A stretch of DNA of 7,878 nucleotides from JANNAV01 sp031384695 (GTDB lineage Bacteria > Pseudomonadota > Alphaproteobacteria > Rhodobacterales > Rhodobacteraceae): assembly GCA_031384695.1 (NCBI GenBank), contig JANNAV010000343.1, forward strand, positions 1 through 7,878, written 5' to 3'. Shown in pieces: positions 1 through 6,160 of the stretch. Made by a program: the position numbers and the translations under genes. The notes below the pieces were generated by a model. The model saw only the letters and a program-made list of their open reading frames with translations. It was not told the DNA's origin and ran no database searches. The number at the start of each line of letters is the position of its first letter. Position 1 is the stretch's first letter.

Positions 1-346
1 CCAATCGCGGCATGTACCAGCCGGTGCAAAAGGCGGGCGGCATCATCAGCACCACTGACCCCGGCTTGGTATAAAAATCCAAGCGTCGCACGCCAAGCCG
101 CAGGGTTTCCAGCGTCGCCGCAGCCGTTGTGCGCAAGTCGCGCCCCGCGTCCGTCAGTTCCACCCCCCGGTTGATCCGGCGAAACAGCGGCTGGCCCAAC
201 TGCGTCTCTAACGCCTTGATCTGATGGCTGACGGCGGATTGCGTCATGTTCAATTCGGCGGCAGCCAGCGAGAAACTTTCCAGCCGCGCCGCAGCCTCGA
301 ACCCGATCAAGGCCCCCATCGGCAGGTTTCGGTAAAGGGCAGACAT
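1..346 (-). CDS. LysR-type transcriptional regulator, GcvA-like (C-terminus outside window)
   Basis: Reading from the ATG at 346 down to base 1 gives about 115 uninterrupted residues of a DNA-binding regulator. Residues about 8-70 are a LysR-type winged helix-turn-helix: GFEAAARLESFSLAAAELN, then MTQSAVSHQIKALE, then PLFRR and LTDAG. The last visible residues (FCTGWYMPRL) match the start of the effector-binding domain in GcvA-like members, where a W..PRL segment is usual. About 180-190 further residues would be expected, so most of the ligand domain is missing. The start is supported by GAAGG (353-357) six bases upstream. The gene is divergent from the agmatine deiminase gene across 133 bases, the usual arrangement for a LysR protein controlling its neighbour and itself; that role is inferred. 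The inducer cannot be deduced from this part. Confidence 0.94.
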   Translation of the reverse strand, partial: MSALYRNLPMGALIGFEAAARLESFSLAAAELNMTQSAVSHQIKALETQLGQPLFRRINRGVELTDAGRDLRTTAAATLETLRLGVRRLDFYTKPGSVVLMMPPAFCTGWYMPRL

Positions 347-479
347 GAGAAACCTTCATGCGATAGCGGAGAATTCCGCGTTTGAATAGCACGCCGCCCC
401 TGCCTTACAAAGGGATAACGCAAGGGGAACCCGTTTTCGGCTTGCCCATAAATGAAGCATTTCGATCCGAGGTCGCCCG
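347..479. promoter_or_regulatory. Divergent promoter region between LysR regulator and agmatine deiminase
   Basis: These 133 bases separate two divergently transcribed genes and must hold both promoters and probably the LysR-type operator. Visible elements are an inverted repeat GCGGA-GAAT-TCCGC (366-379), a small CCTT-ACA-AAGG repeat (403-413), the LysR ribosome binding site on the minus strand (353-357), and GAGGT (469-473) six bases before the deiminase ATG. A weak sigma70-like pair TTGAAT (382-387) and TTACAA (405-410), 17 bases apart, is present, but its -10 match is poor. No clear T-N11-A LysR box could be assigned by eye. Confidence 0.6.
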
Positions 480-1493
480 ATGTTGAACCTCACGCCCCGC
501 CAAGCCGGATACATGATGCCCGCCGAATGGGCGCCGCACAAACGCACATGGATGATGTGGCCAACTCGGGCCGAGGTCTGGGACGACATCGCCGCCACCA
601 AGCGCGACTATGCCGCCGTCGCCCACGCCATCCGCGAGTTTGAACCCGTCACCATGGCCGTCCGCCCCGAAGACTTGGCCGAGGCGCGTGCCATTCTGGA
701 CAACAACATCGACCTGATCGAAGCGGCTATTGACGACAGCTGGGCCCGCGATGCCGGGCCGATTTTCGTCACTCATGCCGACGGCAGCCGCGCCGCGACT
801 AAGTTTACCTTCAACGCCTGGGGCGGCAAATATCAACCCCACAACGGCGATGCCGCCTTTGGTGCACTGGTGACCGACGCTGCGGGCGTCAAGGGTTTCA
901 CCTCGGCGCTGATTGCCGAAGGCGGCGGAGTTTCGGTGGATGGCGACGGCACCATCATCACCACCGACACCTGCTTTCCCAACCTGAACCGCAATCCCGA
1001 CTGGACCAAAGCGGCGATTGAAACCGAGCTGATGGAGATGCTTGGCGGTCAAAAGGTGATCTGGCTGCCCGGCAACCCGCTGGAGGATGAAACCGATGGC
1101 CACGTTGACGGCATCGCCATCTTTGTGGCCCCCGGCGTGGTGCTGATGGAAAGCCCTTCGGATTTGAAATCTGAATGGAACCGCTATTTACAGGCCAATA
1201 TCGACGCGATGGAGGGCCAGACCGATGCACGGGGTCGTCGCATTCGCATTGTCACGATGCCAGAGGCCGTTGAGGCGCCGTCAAAACACCCGAAGTTCTG
1301 CCGGTCCTACATCAACTCTTACCTCGTCAATGGCGGCGTGGTGATGCCCTGCTACGGGGTTGCCGCCGATACCGTGGTGCGCGAGATTTTCCGCTCTCTG
1401 TTCCCCGACCGCCGCATCCGCGAGGTGCGGATCGACAACATCGCCATCGGCGGTGGCGGCATCCACTGCATCACCCAACAAGAACCGGCCTGA
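480..1493 (+). CDS. aguA: Agmatine deiminase family protein
   Basis: A 337-residue cytoplasmic enzyme of the agmatine deiminase / Porphyromonas-type peptidylarginine deiminase family. Agmatine deiminase converts agmatine to N-carbamoylputrescine and ammonia. Family landmarks appear in order: MMPAEWAPHKRTWMMWP (12-28), the substrate-site segment DSWARDAGP (86-94), EGGG (147-150), the catalytic His region DETDGHVDG (203-211, His208), and the C-terminal GGGGIHCITQQEP with nucleophile Cys330. All core residues of the guanidino-modifying fold are therefore present. The length is slightly below the usual 360-380, mainly from short ends. The ATG at 480 has GAGGT six bases upstream. The next gene starts one base after this stop, so translation is probably coupled. 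No N-carbamoylputrescine amidase (aguB) is visible. Another guanidino substrate is possible; the family call is firm, agmatine itself less so. Confidence 0.92.
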   Translation: MLNLTPRQAGYMMPAEWAPHKRTWMMWPTRAEVWDDIAATKRDYAAVAHAIREFEPVTMAVRPEDLAEARAILDNNIDLIEAAIDDSWARDAGPIFVTHADGSRAATKFTFNAWGGKYQPHNGDAAFGALVTDAAGVKGFTSALIAEGGGVSVDGDGTIITTDTCFPNLNRNPDWTKAAIETELMEMLGGQKVIWLPGNPLEDETDGHVDGIAIFVAPGVVLMESPSDLKSEWNRYLQANIDAMEGQTDARGRRIRIVTMPEAVEAPSKHPKFCRSYINSYLVNGGVVMPCYGVAADTVVREIFRSLFPDRRIREVRIDNIAIGGGGIHCITQQEPA

Positions 1494-1494
1494 T

Positions 1495-2301
1495 ATGGAC
1501 CATCGCCCCTGCCTTCAGATGGAACGCGTTGCCCATGCGATATCAACCGTGGGCACCGACGCATTTCCAGAGGCGCTGACGGCGCTGTGCCAAAGCGCCT
1601 TTGCGTTCGACAGCTTGTTTGTGTCACTTTTTTCGCAGGAACAGGCGCCAAGGCAGTTGTATTCCAATCTGGATGACGAGGCGACACGCCGCACCATCGG
1701 GCCCTACCTCAGCTATGCCTATCTGCTTGACCCGTTCTACGGGCTGTTCAAAGCCGAGGTTGGCACCTCGGTCGTGGGCCTTGACGAATGTGCGCCGGAC
1801 GACTTCCGCAGCTCTGAATACTACCGCATGTTCTATTCTGACACCGGCCTGCGCGACGAAGTGACGATCTTTGCCGCCTGTGGCGAAGGCAGTAGCATAG
1901 TGCTGTCGCTTGGCCAACGCGCCTTTCGCCGCCCGCGCACCACCGAAGCCTGTGATGGGCTGAAGACCCTGTTGCCGGTGGTTGCGTCGCTGTGCCTCAA
2001 ACATTGGCCCAATGTGCAGGGCCTTCCCGCTGCCAGTGGCCCGGATTTTGACCGGCTGGACATGCCCAAACTCAGCCTGCGCGAGGCCGAGGTGGTGCGG
2101 CTGATGCTGAAGGGTCATTCCACCAAAAGCATGGCGCGGGTGCTGGGCAACAGCCCCGAAACGGTCAAGGTGCATCGCAAGCGGATCTATTCCAAACTGG
2201 GGATCTGTTCGCAGGGCGAGTTGTTCTCGCGGTTTCTGGGCACGCTGGACGGGGTGCCGATGGCAGAGGCCGCGGGCGCGCAGATGGGCCTGTTGAACTA
2301 G
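1495..2301 (+). CDS. LuxR-type HTH transcriptional regulator, co-transcribed with agmatine deiminase
   Basis: A 268-residue regulator. Residues about 191-248 form a LuxR/GerE-type DNA-binding domain: LSLREAEVVRLMLKG, then KSMARVLGNSPETVKVHRKR, then IYSKLG. The N-terminal ~180 residues are a sensor domain I cannot name. It contains YLSYAYLLDPFY (71-82), loosely recalling the Y..DP segment of autoinducer-binding domains, but the tryptophans that line the acyl-homoserine-lactone pocket are absent, the only Trp being W171. No receiver-domain phosphorylation pattern was recognised. The start was set at 1495, one base after the deiminase stop. An in-frame ATG at 1360 exists but lies deep inside the deiminase gene and adds residues unlike a regulator. 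No good ribosome binding site precedes 1495, which fits translational coupling. It is likely a local regulator of the deiminase operon; the ligand is unknown. Confidence 0.9.
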   Translation: MDHRPCLQMERVAHAISTVGTDAFPEALTALCQSAFAFDSLFVSLFSQEQAPRQLYSNLDDEATRRTIGPYLSYAYLLDPFYGLFKAEVGTSVVGLDECAPDDFRSSEYYRMFYSDTGLRDEVTIFAACGEGSSIVLSLGQRAFRRPRTTEACDGLKTLLPVVASLCLKHWPNVQGLPAASGPDFDRLDMPKLSLREAEVVRLMLKGHSTKSMARVLGNSPETVKVHRKRIYSKLGICSQGELFSRFLGTLDGVPMAEAAGAQMGLLN

Positions 2302-2339
2302 GCTCTCTTGGTTGCAGGCAAGTGTTCACCCCTGTTCCG
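2302..2339. other. Short convergent intergenic gap
   Basis: Only 38 bases separate the stop codon of the LuxR-type gene from that of the amidohydrolase gene on the other strand. A weak CTTG/CAAG repeat (2307-2310 and 2319-2322) is present, but there is no strong GC stem followed by a T-run on either strand. I see no convincing intrinsic terminator, so the convergent transcripts may read into each other. Confidence 0.5.
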
Positions 2340-4007
2340 CTATTCAGAAAACGCCCCTGCGGCATCGAACACAGGCTTGCCCTGCAACAGCGTCGCCACA
2401 ACCTTGGCCGTGCCGATCTGATCCAGCGGGGCCTGAGTGATATCGCTATCAATCACCACCAGATCTGCGAATTTGCCAACCTCCAGCGTGCCCGTCTTCT
2501 TGTCCTGATGCAGCAACCGGGCGGGGTTCTTTGTCATCCATTCAATCGCCGTTTGCACATTGGGTGCGCCGTTTGTAGGGCGCTCCAGCGCCGCCTGAAT
2601 TTTCACCAAAGGCGACAACTCGTCTGCATCAAAATCGCTGCTCATCACCACCTCTGCGCCCAGCGCCTGCAACGCGCCCGCGGGCATCATGTGGTCGGCA
2701 CGGTCCCCGATGAAGCCGCGGATGAAGTCATTATACTCAGGGTCCAGCGACGACGGGGCCAGCTGGAAATCGGCCACCACGCCCAAGGCTTTGAAGCGGG
2801 GATAGTCGGCTTTGTCCAGCAGGTAGATATGGGTCAGCCGGTGCGGGCCGGGGGCGGGGTCAGATTGGGCAATCGCATCCAGCGCCATCCGCGCGCCCCG
2901 ATCGCCGGTGACATGGTAGTGCAACTGAAAGCCCATGCCGGACAGCACCTTGGAATAGCGGTTCAGCATTTCCACGCCGAAATATTCAAAGCCCGAGGCG
3001 AAGCCGTGGTCGATCCCCGGGCCCGGCAGATAGGGCTGAAACACCGCGCCTGTGCGTTGTTCAAGAATGCCATCGACATATAGCTTGGCTTGATTGAACC
3101 GCAGCAGGCTTTTGGGATCGTTGGAATACAGCGCCTTCAGGGCGGCAATCTGGGTGTCAAAATCCATATCTGGATAGACATAAAGCGCGTTGGAGGCGCG
3201 CACGGTCAGCGTGCCGTTGGCCAAAGCCATCTGCCAGACCTTCACATGGCCTTGCGGCCAGTAGCCGCCGGCATCGCTGACCGTGGTGATGCCATTTTCG
3301 GCCATAAACTGCAACGTCGGCAACATGCTGTCATAGGCGAATTGCACATTTTCGGGCGTGTCGGGAAAGGCCAGATTGCGCAGTTTTTGCTGGGCATTTT
3401 CCAGGACCACGCCGTTAGGCTTGCCTTGAACGTTGCGCAGGATGATCCCGCCCGGCGGATTGCCCGCCATCTTGTCAAAGCCCGCAGCCTGTATCGCCGC
3501 CGAATTGGCCCAAGCCCCGTGGCCGATATCATCCAGGATCAGTACCGGGCGGGTGGGGGAAATCTCATCCAGCAAGGCAATCGGATTGTCGCTTTGATCC
3601 AACAGGTTGGTCATGCTGACGCCCGACCCCAGAACCCATGCGGTCTTGCTGGTATCCACGCAATCCTCAACCGTCGCCAGAGTGTTTTCCAGCGTGTCAA
3701 ACGGTTCAAACTCACACAGGATCTGGTTCACCCCGGCCTCGATCAAATGCATGTGCGCGTCTTGAAAGCCGGGCAGAACCATTTGGCCATGCAGGTCAAT
3801 CACGTGGGCATCGGGGCCTGCCGTCGCCAGAACCTCGGTGTTGGAACCGACGCCGATGATGACGCCTTGTGCGTCATAGGCCAAGGCCTGCGCCATGGGC
3901 GCGCCGGAAACCACTGTGTCAATGACGCCGTTGGTCAGGACGGTTTGGGCGACGGCAAGTGTCGGGCAGGTGCAACACACCAGCAAGGCAAGGCGGGTCA
4001 GGTGCAT
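2340..4007 (-). CDS. Exported amidohydrolase, YtcJ-like amidohydrolase family 3
   Basis: A 555-residue metal-dependent hydrolase with a Sec-type signal peptide. The N-terminus is MHLTRLALLV then CCTCPTLAVA-Q, with cleavage likely after Ala20; the cysteines lack a proper lipobox residue before them. Amidohydrolase landmarks are LPGFQDAHMHL (78-88, metal-binding HxH at 85/87), KLYVDGILEQRTG (308-320, the position of the YtcJ-type lysine), HYHVTGDRGARMALDAI (363-379), LTHIYLLD (391-398, His393), SSDFD (456-460, Asp458) and the closing GTLEVGKFADLVVID (506-520). The length is normal for the family. The start at 4007 begins the signal peptide and has AGGGA (4016-4020) eight bases upstream; an in-frame ATG at 4205 would overlap the OppF gene and bury the signal. 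It sits 22 bases after OppF in the same operon, suggesting periplasmic processing of a transported compound. The substrate (amide, ester or carbamate) cannot be read from the sequence. Confidence 0.92.
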   Translation of the reverse strand: MHLTRLALLVCCTCPTLAVAQTVLTNGVIDTVVSGAPMAQALAYDAQGVIIGVGSNTEVLATAGPDAHVIDLHGQMVLPGFQDAHMHLIEAGVNQILCEFEPFDTLENTLATVEDCVDTSKTAWVLGSGVSMTNLLDQSDNPIALLDEISPTRPVLILDDIGHGAWANSAAIQAAGFDKMAGNPPGGIILRNVQGKPNGVVLENAQQKLRNLAFPDTPENVQFAYDSMLPTLQFMAENGITTVSDAGGYWPQGHVKVWQMALANGTLTVRASNALYVYPDMDFDTQIAALKALYSNDPKSLLRFNQAKLYVDGILEQRTGAVFQPYLPGPGIDHGFASGFEYFGVEMLNRYSKVLSGMGFQLHYHVTGDRGARMALDAIAQSDPAPGPHRLTHIYLLDKADYPRFKALGVVADFQLAPSSLDPEYNDFIRGFIGDRADHMMPAGALQALGAEVVMSSDFDADELSPLVKIQAALERPTNGAPNVQTAIEWMTKNPARLLHQDKKTGTLEVGKFADLVVIDSDITQAPLDQIGTAKVVATLLQGKPVFDAAGAFSE

Positions 4008-4010
4008 GGC

Positions 4011-4022
4011 ATAGGTCCCTAT
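4011..4022 (-). promoter_or_regulatory. Amidohydrolase ribosome binding site inside a short palindrome
   Basis: The minus-strand AGGGA at 4016-4020 lies eight bases before the amidohydrolase ATG. It falls within ATAGG-TC-CCTAT (4011-4022), a perfect inverted repeat with 5-base arms and a 2-base centre. Such a short loop would not hairpin well, so a structural role is speculative, but the ribosome binding site itself supports the start at 4007. Confidence 0.5.
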
Positions 4023-4029
4023 GGGCGTG

Positions 4030-5031
4030 TCAGGTGGCGGGCAAAGCTTCATCGGGGAAGAAACACGCTGTCTGGCGTCCCGCAGGCAAAGTTGCAAGCG
4101 GCGGACGCTCGGCGCGGCAACGGTCGGGGCTGCCCTTTTGCTGATACAGCCAGCAGCGGGTGTGGAATGGGCAGCCGGACGGGATGGCGGCGTGGCTGGG
4201 CACATCGCCGGACAGGATGATCGGCTTGACCGCGTTTTGCGCGTGCAGACGCGGGGCGGCCGACATCAGGGCGGTGGTATAGGGATGTGCGGGTCGCGCG
4301 GCCATCTCTGCGGCCGGGGCCACCTCGACAATACGCCCCAGATACATCACGGCGATCCGGTCACACAGGTGGCGCACGACGGTCAGATCGTGGCTGATGA
4401 ACAGCATCGACAGGTCAATGTCGCGGCGCAGATCAGCCAACAGGTTCAGGATCTGTGCCTGAACCGAGACATCAAGAGCCGAAACCGGCTCGTCCGCGAT
4501 CAGCAAACTGGGGTCGTTGGCGATGGCGCGGGCGATGGCAATGCGCTGGCGCTGGCCACCGCTGAATTGCGCGGGGTAGCGACTGGCAAAGTTGGGGGTC
4601 ATGCCGACGCGGGCCAACAGGGCGCTGACGCGGGCATTCATCTCGGCCTTGGGCATGGTGCTGTGAATTTTCAGCGGCTCCATCAGGATCTGGCCGATGG
4701 TTTGACGCGGGTGCAAACTGCCGTAGGGGTCCTGAAACACCATTTGCACCGCACGGGCAAACGGCAGACGGGCAGCGCCCCGAAGGCCGGTTACAAGTTG
4801 GCCGTTCAGCGTGATCTGGCCCGAGGCAATCGGCACCAACCCGACGATGGCCCGGCCCAGCGTGGTCTTGCCGGACCCGGATTCGCCGATCAGGCCCAGA
4901 ACCTCGCCTTTGTTCAGGGTTAGAGTGATACTGCCCAACGCCTTGAAAACCGGCGATTTTTCGAAAAGACCCGAGGCTTGACCCGGATAGGTGACGGACA
5001 CGTCGGACAGGTCCAGCAGGGGTTGTGTCAT
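4030..5031 (-). CDS. Oligopeptide/dipeptide-type ABC transporter ATP-binding protein (OppF/DppF-like)
   Basis: A 333-residue cytoplasmic ATPase that would power import together with the family 5 binding protein and permeases encoded nearby. All ABC motifs are intact: Walker A GESGSGKT (49-56), Q-loop Gln100 in VFQDPYGSL, signature FSGGQ (156-160), Walker B LLIADEP (176-182) and H-loop His214. The C-terminal oligopeptide-transport extension is complete, with HPYT at 249-252 and the Cys-rich GCPFHTRCW (286-294) segment. The length is normal for OppF/DppF. The start at 5031 overlaps the stop of the upstream OppD-type gene as ATGA, with AGG seven bases before it; a longer in-frame start at 5073 would lie within the OppD-type tail. 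It is the second gene of the minus-strand operon, followed after 22 bases by the amidohydrolase. The transported substrate (peptide, polyamine-like or other) cannot be deduced. Confidence 0.95.
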   Translation of the reverse strand: MTQPLLDLSDVSVTYPGQASGLFEKSPVFKALGSITLTLNKGEVLGLIGESGSGKTTLGRAIVGLVPIASGQITLNGQLVTGLRGAARLPFARAVQMVFQDPYGSLHPRQTIGQILMEPLKIHSTMPKAEMNARVSALLARVGMTPNFASRYPAQFSGGQRQRIAIARAIANDPSLLIADEPVSALDVSVQAQILNLLADLRRDIDLSMLFISHDLTVVRHLCDRIAVMYLGRIVEVAPAAEMAARPAHPYTTALMSAAPRLHAQNAVKPIILSGDVPSHAAIPSGCPFHTRCWLYQQKGSPDRCRAERPPLATLPAGRQTACFFPDEALPAT

Positions 5032-6014
5032 TTGCAAACCTGCTCGACTTGGGTCTTGGCGGTGTAAAAGCACGCAGCCAACTGGCCAGGACCAACTACG
5101 GCATCAGGCGGACCGGCATCACGGCACACCTCGGTTGCCTTGTCACAGCGCGGATGAAAGGCGCAGCCGGACGGGCGTCGCCACAAGCGCGGCGGCGTGC
5201 CGGGGATCGGCACAAGCCGGGCTTGCGGCTGGCCCATGTCGGGCCGGGCCGCCATCAGGCCAATGGTTTAGGGATGACGGGGCGCGTCCAGCACCTGCGC
5301 CACGGGCCCCGACTCCACCGCACGCCCGGCATAAAGCACAATCAGGTCATCCGCCATTTCCGCGACAACCCCAAGGTCATGGCTGATCAGCAGCAGGGCC
5401 ATTCCCGTCTCGGCCACCAGGTCCTTTAACAGCACCAGAATCTGCGCCTGAATGGTCACATCAAGCGCGGTTGTCGGCTCGTCTGCTACCAAAAGCCGAG
5501 GTTTCAGAACGACGGCCATGGCGATCATCACCCGCTGACGTTGCCCACCGCTCAACTGATGGGGATAGCGCTGCATCATGCCTGCGGGGTCCGGCATGCC
5601 GACACGGGCCAAAGCCTCGATCGCGCGCCGCGATGCCTCGGCCGCGCTGATCCTTTGATGCGCGCGCAGGCTTTCAATGATCTGGGTGCCGATCCTTTGC
5701 ACTGGATTAAGGCTGCTGCCGGGGTCTTGAAAGATCATCGCGATGTCACGGCCTTGGCGGGCGCGTAGGTGCGCCGGGGACAGCGACACAAGGTCGGTGC
5801 CATCCAGTTCGACCCGCCCACCAACCTGCAAAGCCTCGCCGTTCAACAGACCCATGACTGCCAGCGCGACCGAGCTTTTACCGGAACCGCTTTCACCGAC
5901 GATGCCAAGGCAGCGCCCGGCGCTGATCTGAAACGACAGGCCATCCACGATGGGCGCCGTGGTCGCCCCGGCCTTTACGCTGACACTCAGATATTTCACG
6001 GCAAGCAATGTCAT
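5028..6014 (-). pseudogene. Oligopeptide/dipeptide-type ABC transporter ATPase (OppD/DppD-like), interrupted by in-frame TAA
   Basis: The frame from the ATG at 6014 to the TGA at 5030-5028 spans 328 codons, normal OppD/DppD length, but codon 249 is TAA. The 248 residues before it form a complete nucleotide-binding core: Walker A GESGSGKS (40-47), Q-loop Gln96, signature LSGGQ (154-158), Walker B LLVADEP (174-180) and H-loop His212. They end at RHP. After the stop the same frame continues as TIGLMAARPD and ends with the Cys-containing GCAFHPRCD segment, the expected C-terminal extension. The stop thus falls on the Tyr of the conserved HPYT. No frameshift is visible and the ATGA junction with OppF is intact, so the lesion is recent, a sequencing error, or tolerated. 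A 248-residue truncated ATPase might still work. The family-typical start is 6014; an in-frame ATG at 6041 would add nine residues. It is the first gene of the minus-strand operon. Confidence 0.88.
5268..5270 (-). other. In-frame ochre stop at codon 249 of the OppD-like gene
   Basis: On the minus strand the reading is CGT CAT CCC TAA ACC ATT GGC, where RHPYT would be expected. The OppF gene has CAT CCC TAT ACC at the equivalent place. Over a 12-base stretch the two genes (plus strand 4276-4287 and 5265-5276) differ at a single base, so one TAT-to-TAA change explains the stop. Confidence 0.9.
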
Positions 6015-6160
6015 GGCGTCGTGGCCTTTGTCTCGTGTCATCCGGTCAACGATACCGCAAAGGCAGCCGGGAGGGTGTCCCCCTTAGGGGGTATCGACGC
6101 TTCCCCCTTTTGAGCGGAGATTTGGAACATCCAGCACTCCATCAGAATCGGGACATCGCC
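6015..6160. promoter_or_regulatory. Divergent promoter region between transporter half-operons
   Basis: These 146 bases separate the ATPase operon (minus) from the binding-protein/permease operon (plus), so both promoters should lie here. The region holds a 13-base palindrome CCCCCTTAGGGGG (6079-6091), a 7-base inverted repeat CGATACC (6050-6056) / GGTATCG (6090-6096), and a direct repeat TCCCCCTT (6078-6085 and 6102-6109). GGGA at 6150-6153 is a modest ribosome binding site seven bases before the binding-protein ATG. I could not assign convincing -35/-10 hexamers by eye. The repeats make this a likely operator-bearing control region for the whole transporter, which is an inference. Confidence 0.6.
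6050..6096. repeat. Nested inverted repeats, candidate operator
   Basis: CGATACC (6050-6056) is the exact reverse complement of GGTATCG (6090-6096). The right arm overlaps the perfect palindrome CCCCCT-T-AGGGGG (6079-6091) by two bases. A C-tract/G-tract palindrome next to a TAT step resembles operators of CsoR/RcnR/FrmR-type repressors, but the likeness is only general. No T-run follows, so it does not look like a terminator, and it lies between divergent genes where a terminator is not expected. Confidence 0.5.

Noticed and set aside
382..410. Sigma70-like promoter TTGAAT-N17-TTACAA upstream of the deiminase
   Set aside because: The spacing is ideal but the -10 shares only two positions with the consensus, so it is mentioned only as a possibility within the divergent region.
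405..1103. 232-codon open frame on the minus strand across the deiminase gene
   Set aside because: It is antisense to a gene with clear catalytic motifs, gives a low-complexity G/V/A-rich product with no recognisable domain, and is the kind of frame that high-GC codon bias leaves open.
1360..1494. Longer start for the LuxR-type regulator at 1360
   Set aside because: It would overlap the deiminase by 134 bases, and the added residues are arginine/serine-rich sequence from the wrong frame of that gene. The ATG at 1495 fits an operon junction.
3960..4007. Lipoprotein signal (LVCC/CCTC) in the amidohydrolase
   Set aside because: No Gly, Ala or Ser stands directly before any of the cysteines, and a good AVA-Q signal peptidase I site follows.
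4008..4205. Longer start for the amidohydrolase at 4205
   Set aside because: It would place 66 residues before an obvious signal peptide and overlap the OppF gene heavily.
3090..4220. 376-codon plus-strand open frame antisense to the amidohydrolase
   Set aside because: Together with the 253-codon frame just before it (2322-3083), it mirrors the hydrolase codons; the product is His/Gln/Arg-rich with no family resemblance and no ribosome binding site was evident.
4021..4923. 300-codon plus-strand open frame antisense to the OppF-type gene
   Set aside because: It is a shadow of a gene with all ABC ATPase motifs, and its product shows no domain.
5028..5255. Separate small gene of 75 codons after the OppD core
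   Set aside because: Its sequence is the exact in-frame continuation of the OppD C-terminal extension, and its first ATG is an internal Met of that extension, not an independent gene start.
6079..6091. Palindrome CCCCCTTAGGGGG as an intrinsic terminator
   Set aside because: No T-run follows on either strand and it lies between divergent gene starts, so an operator is more likely.
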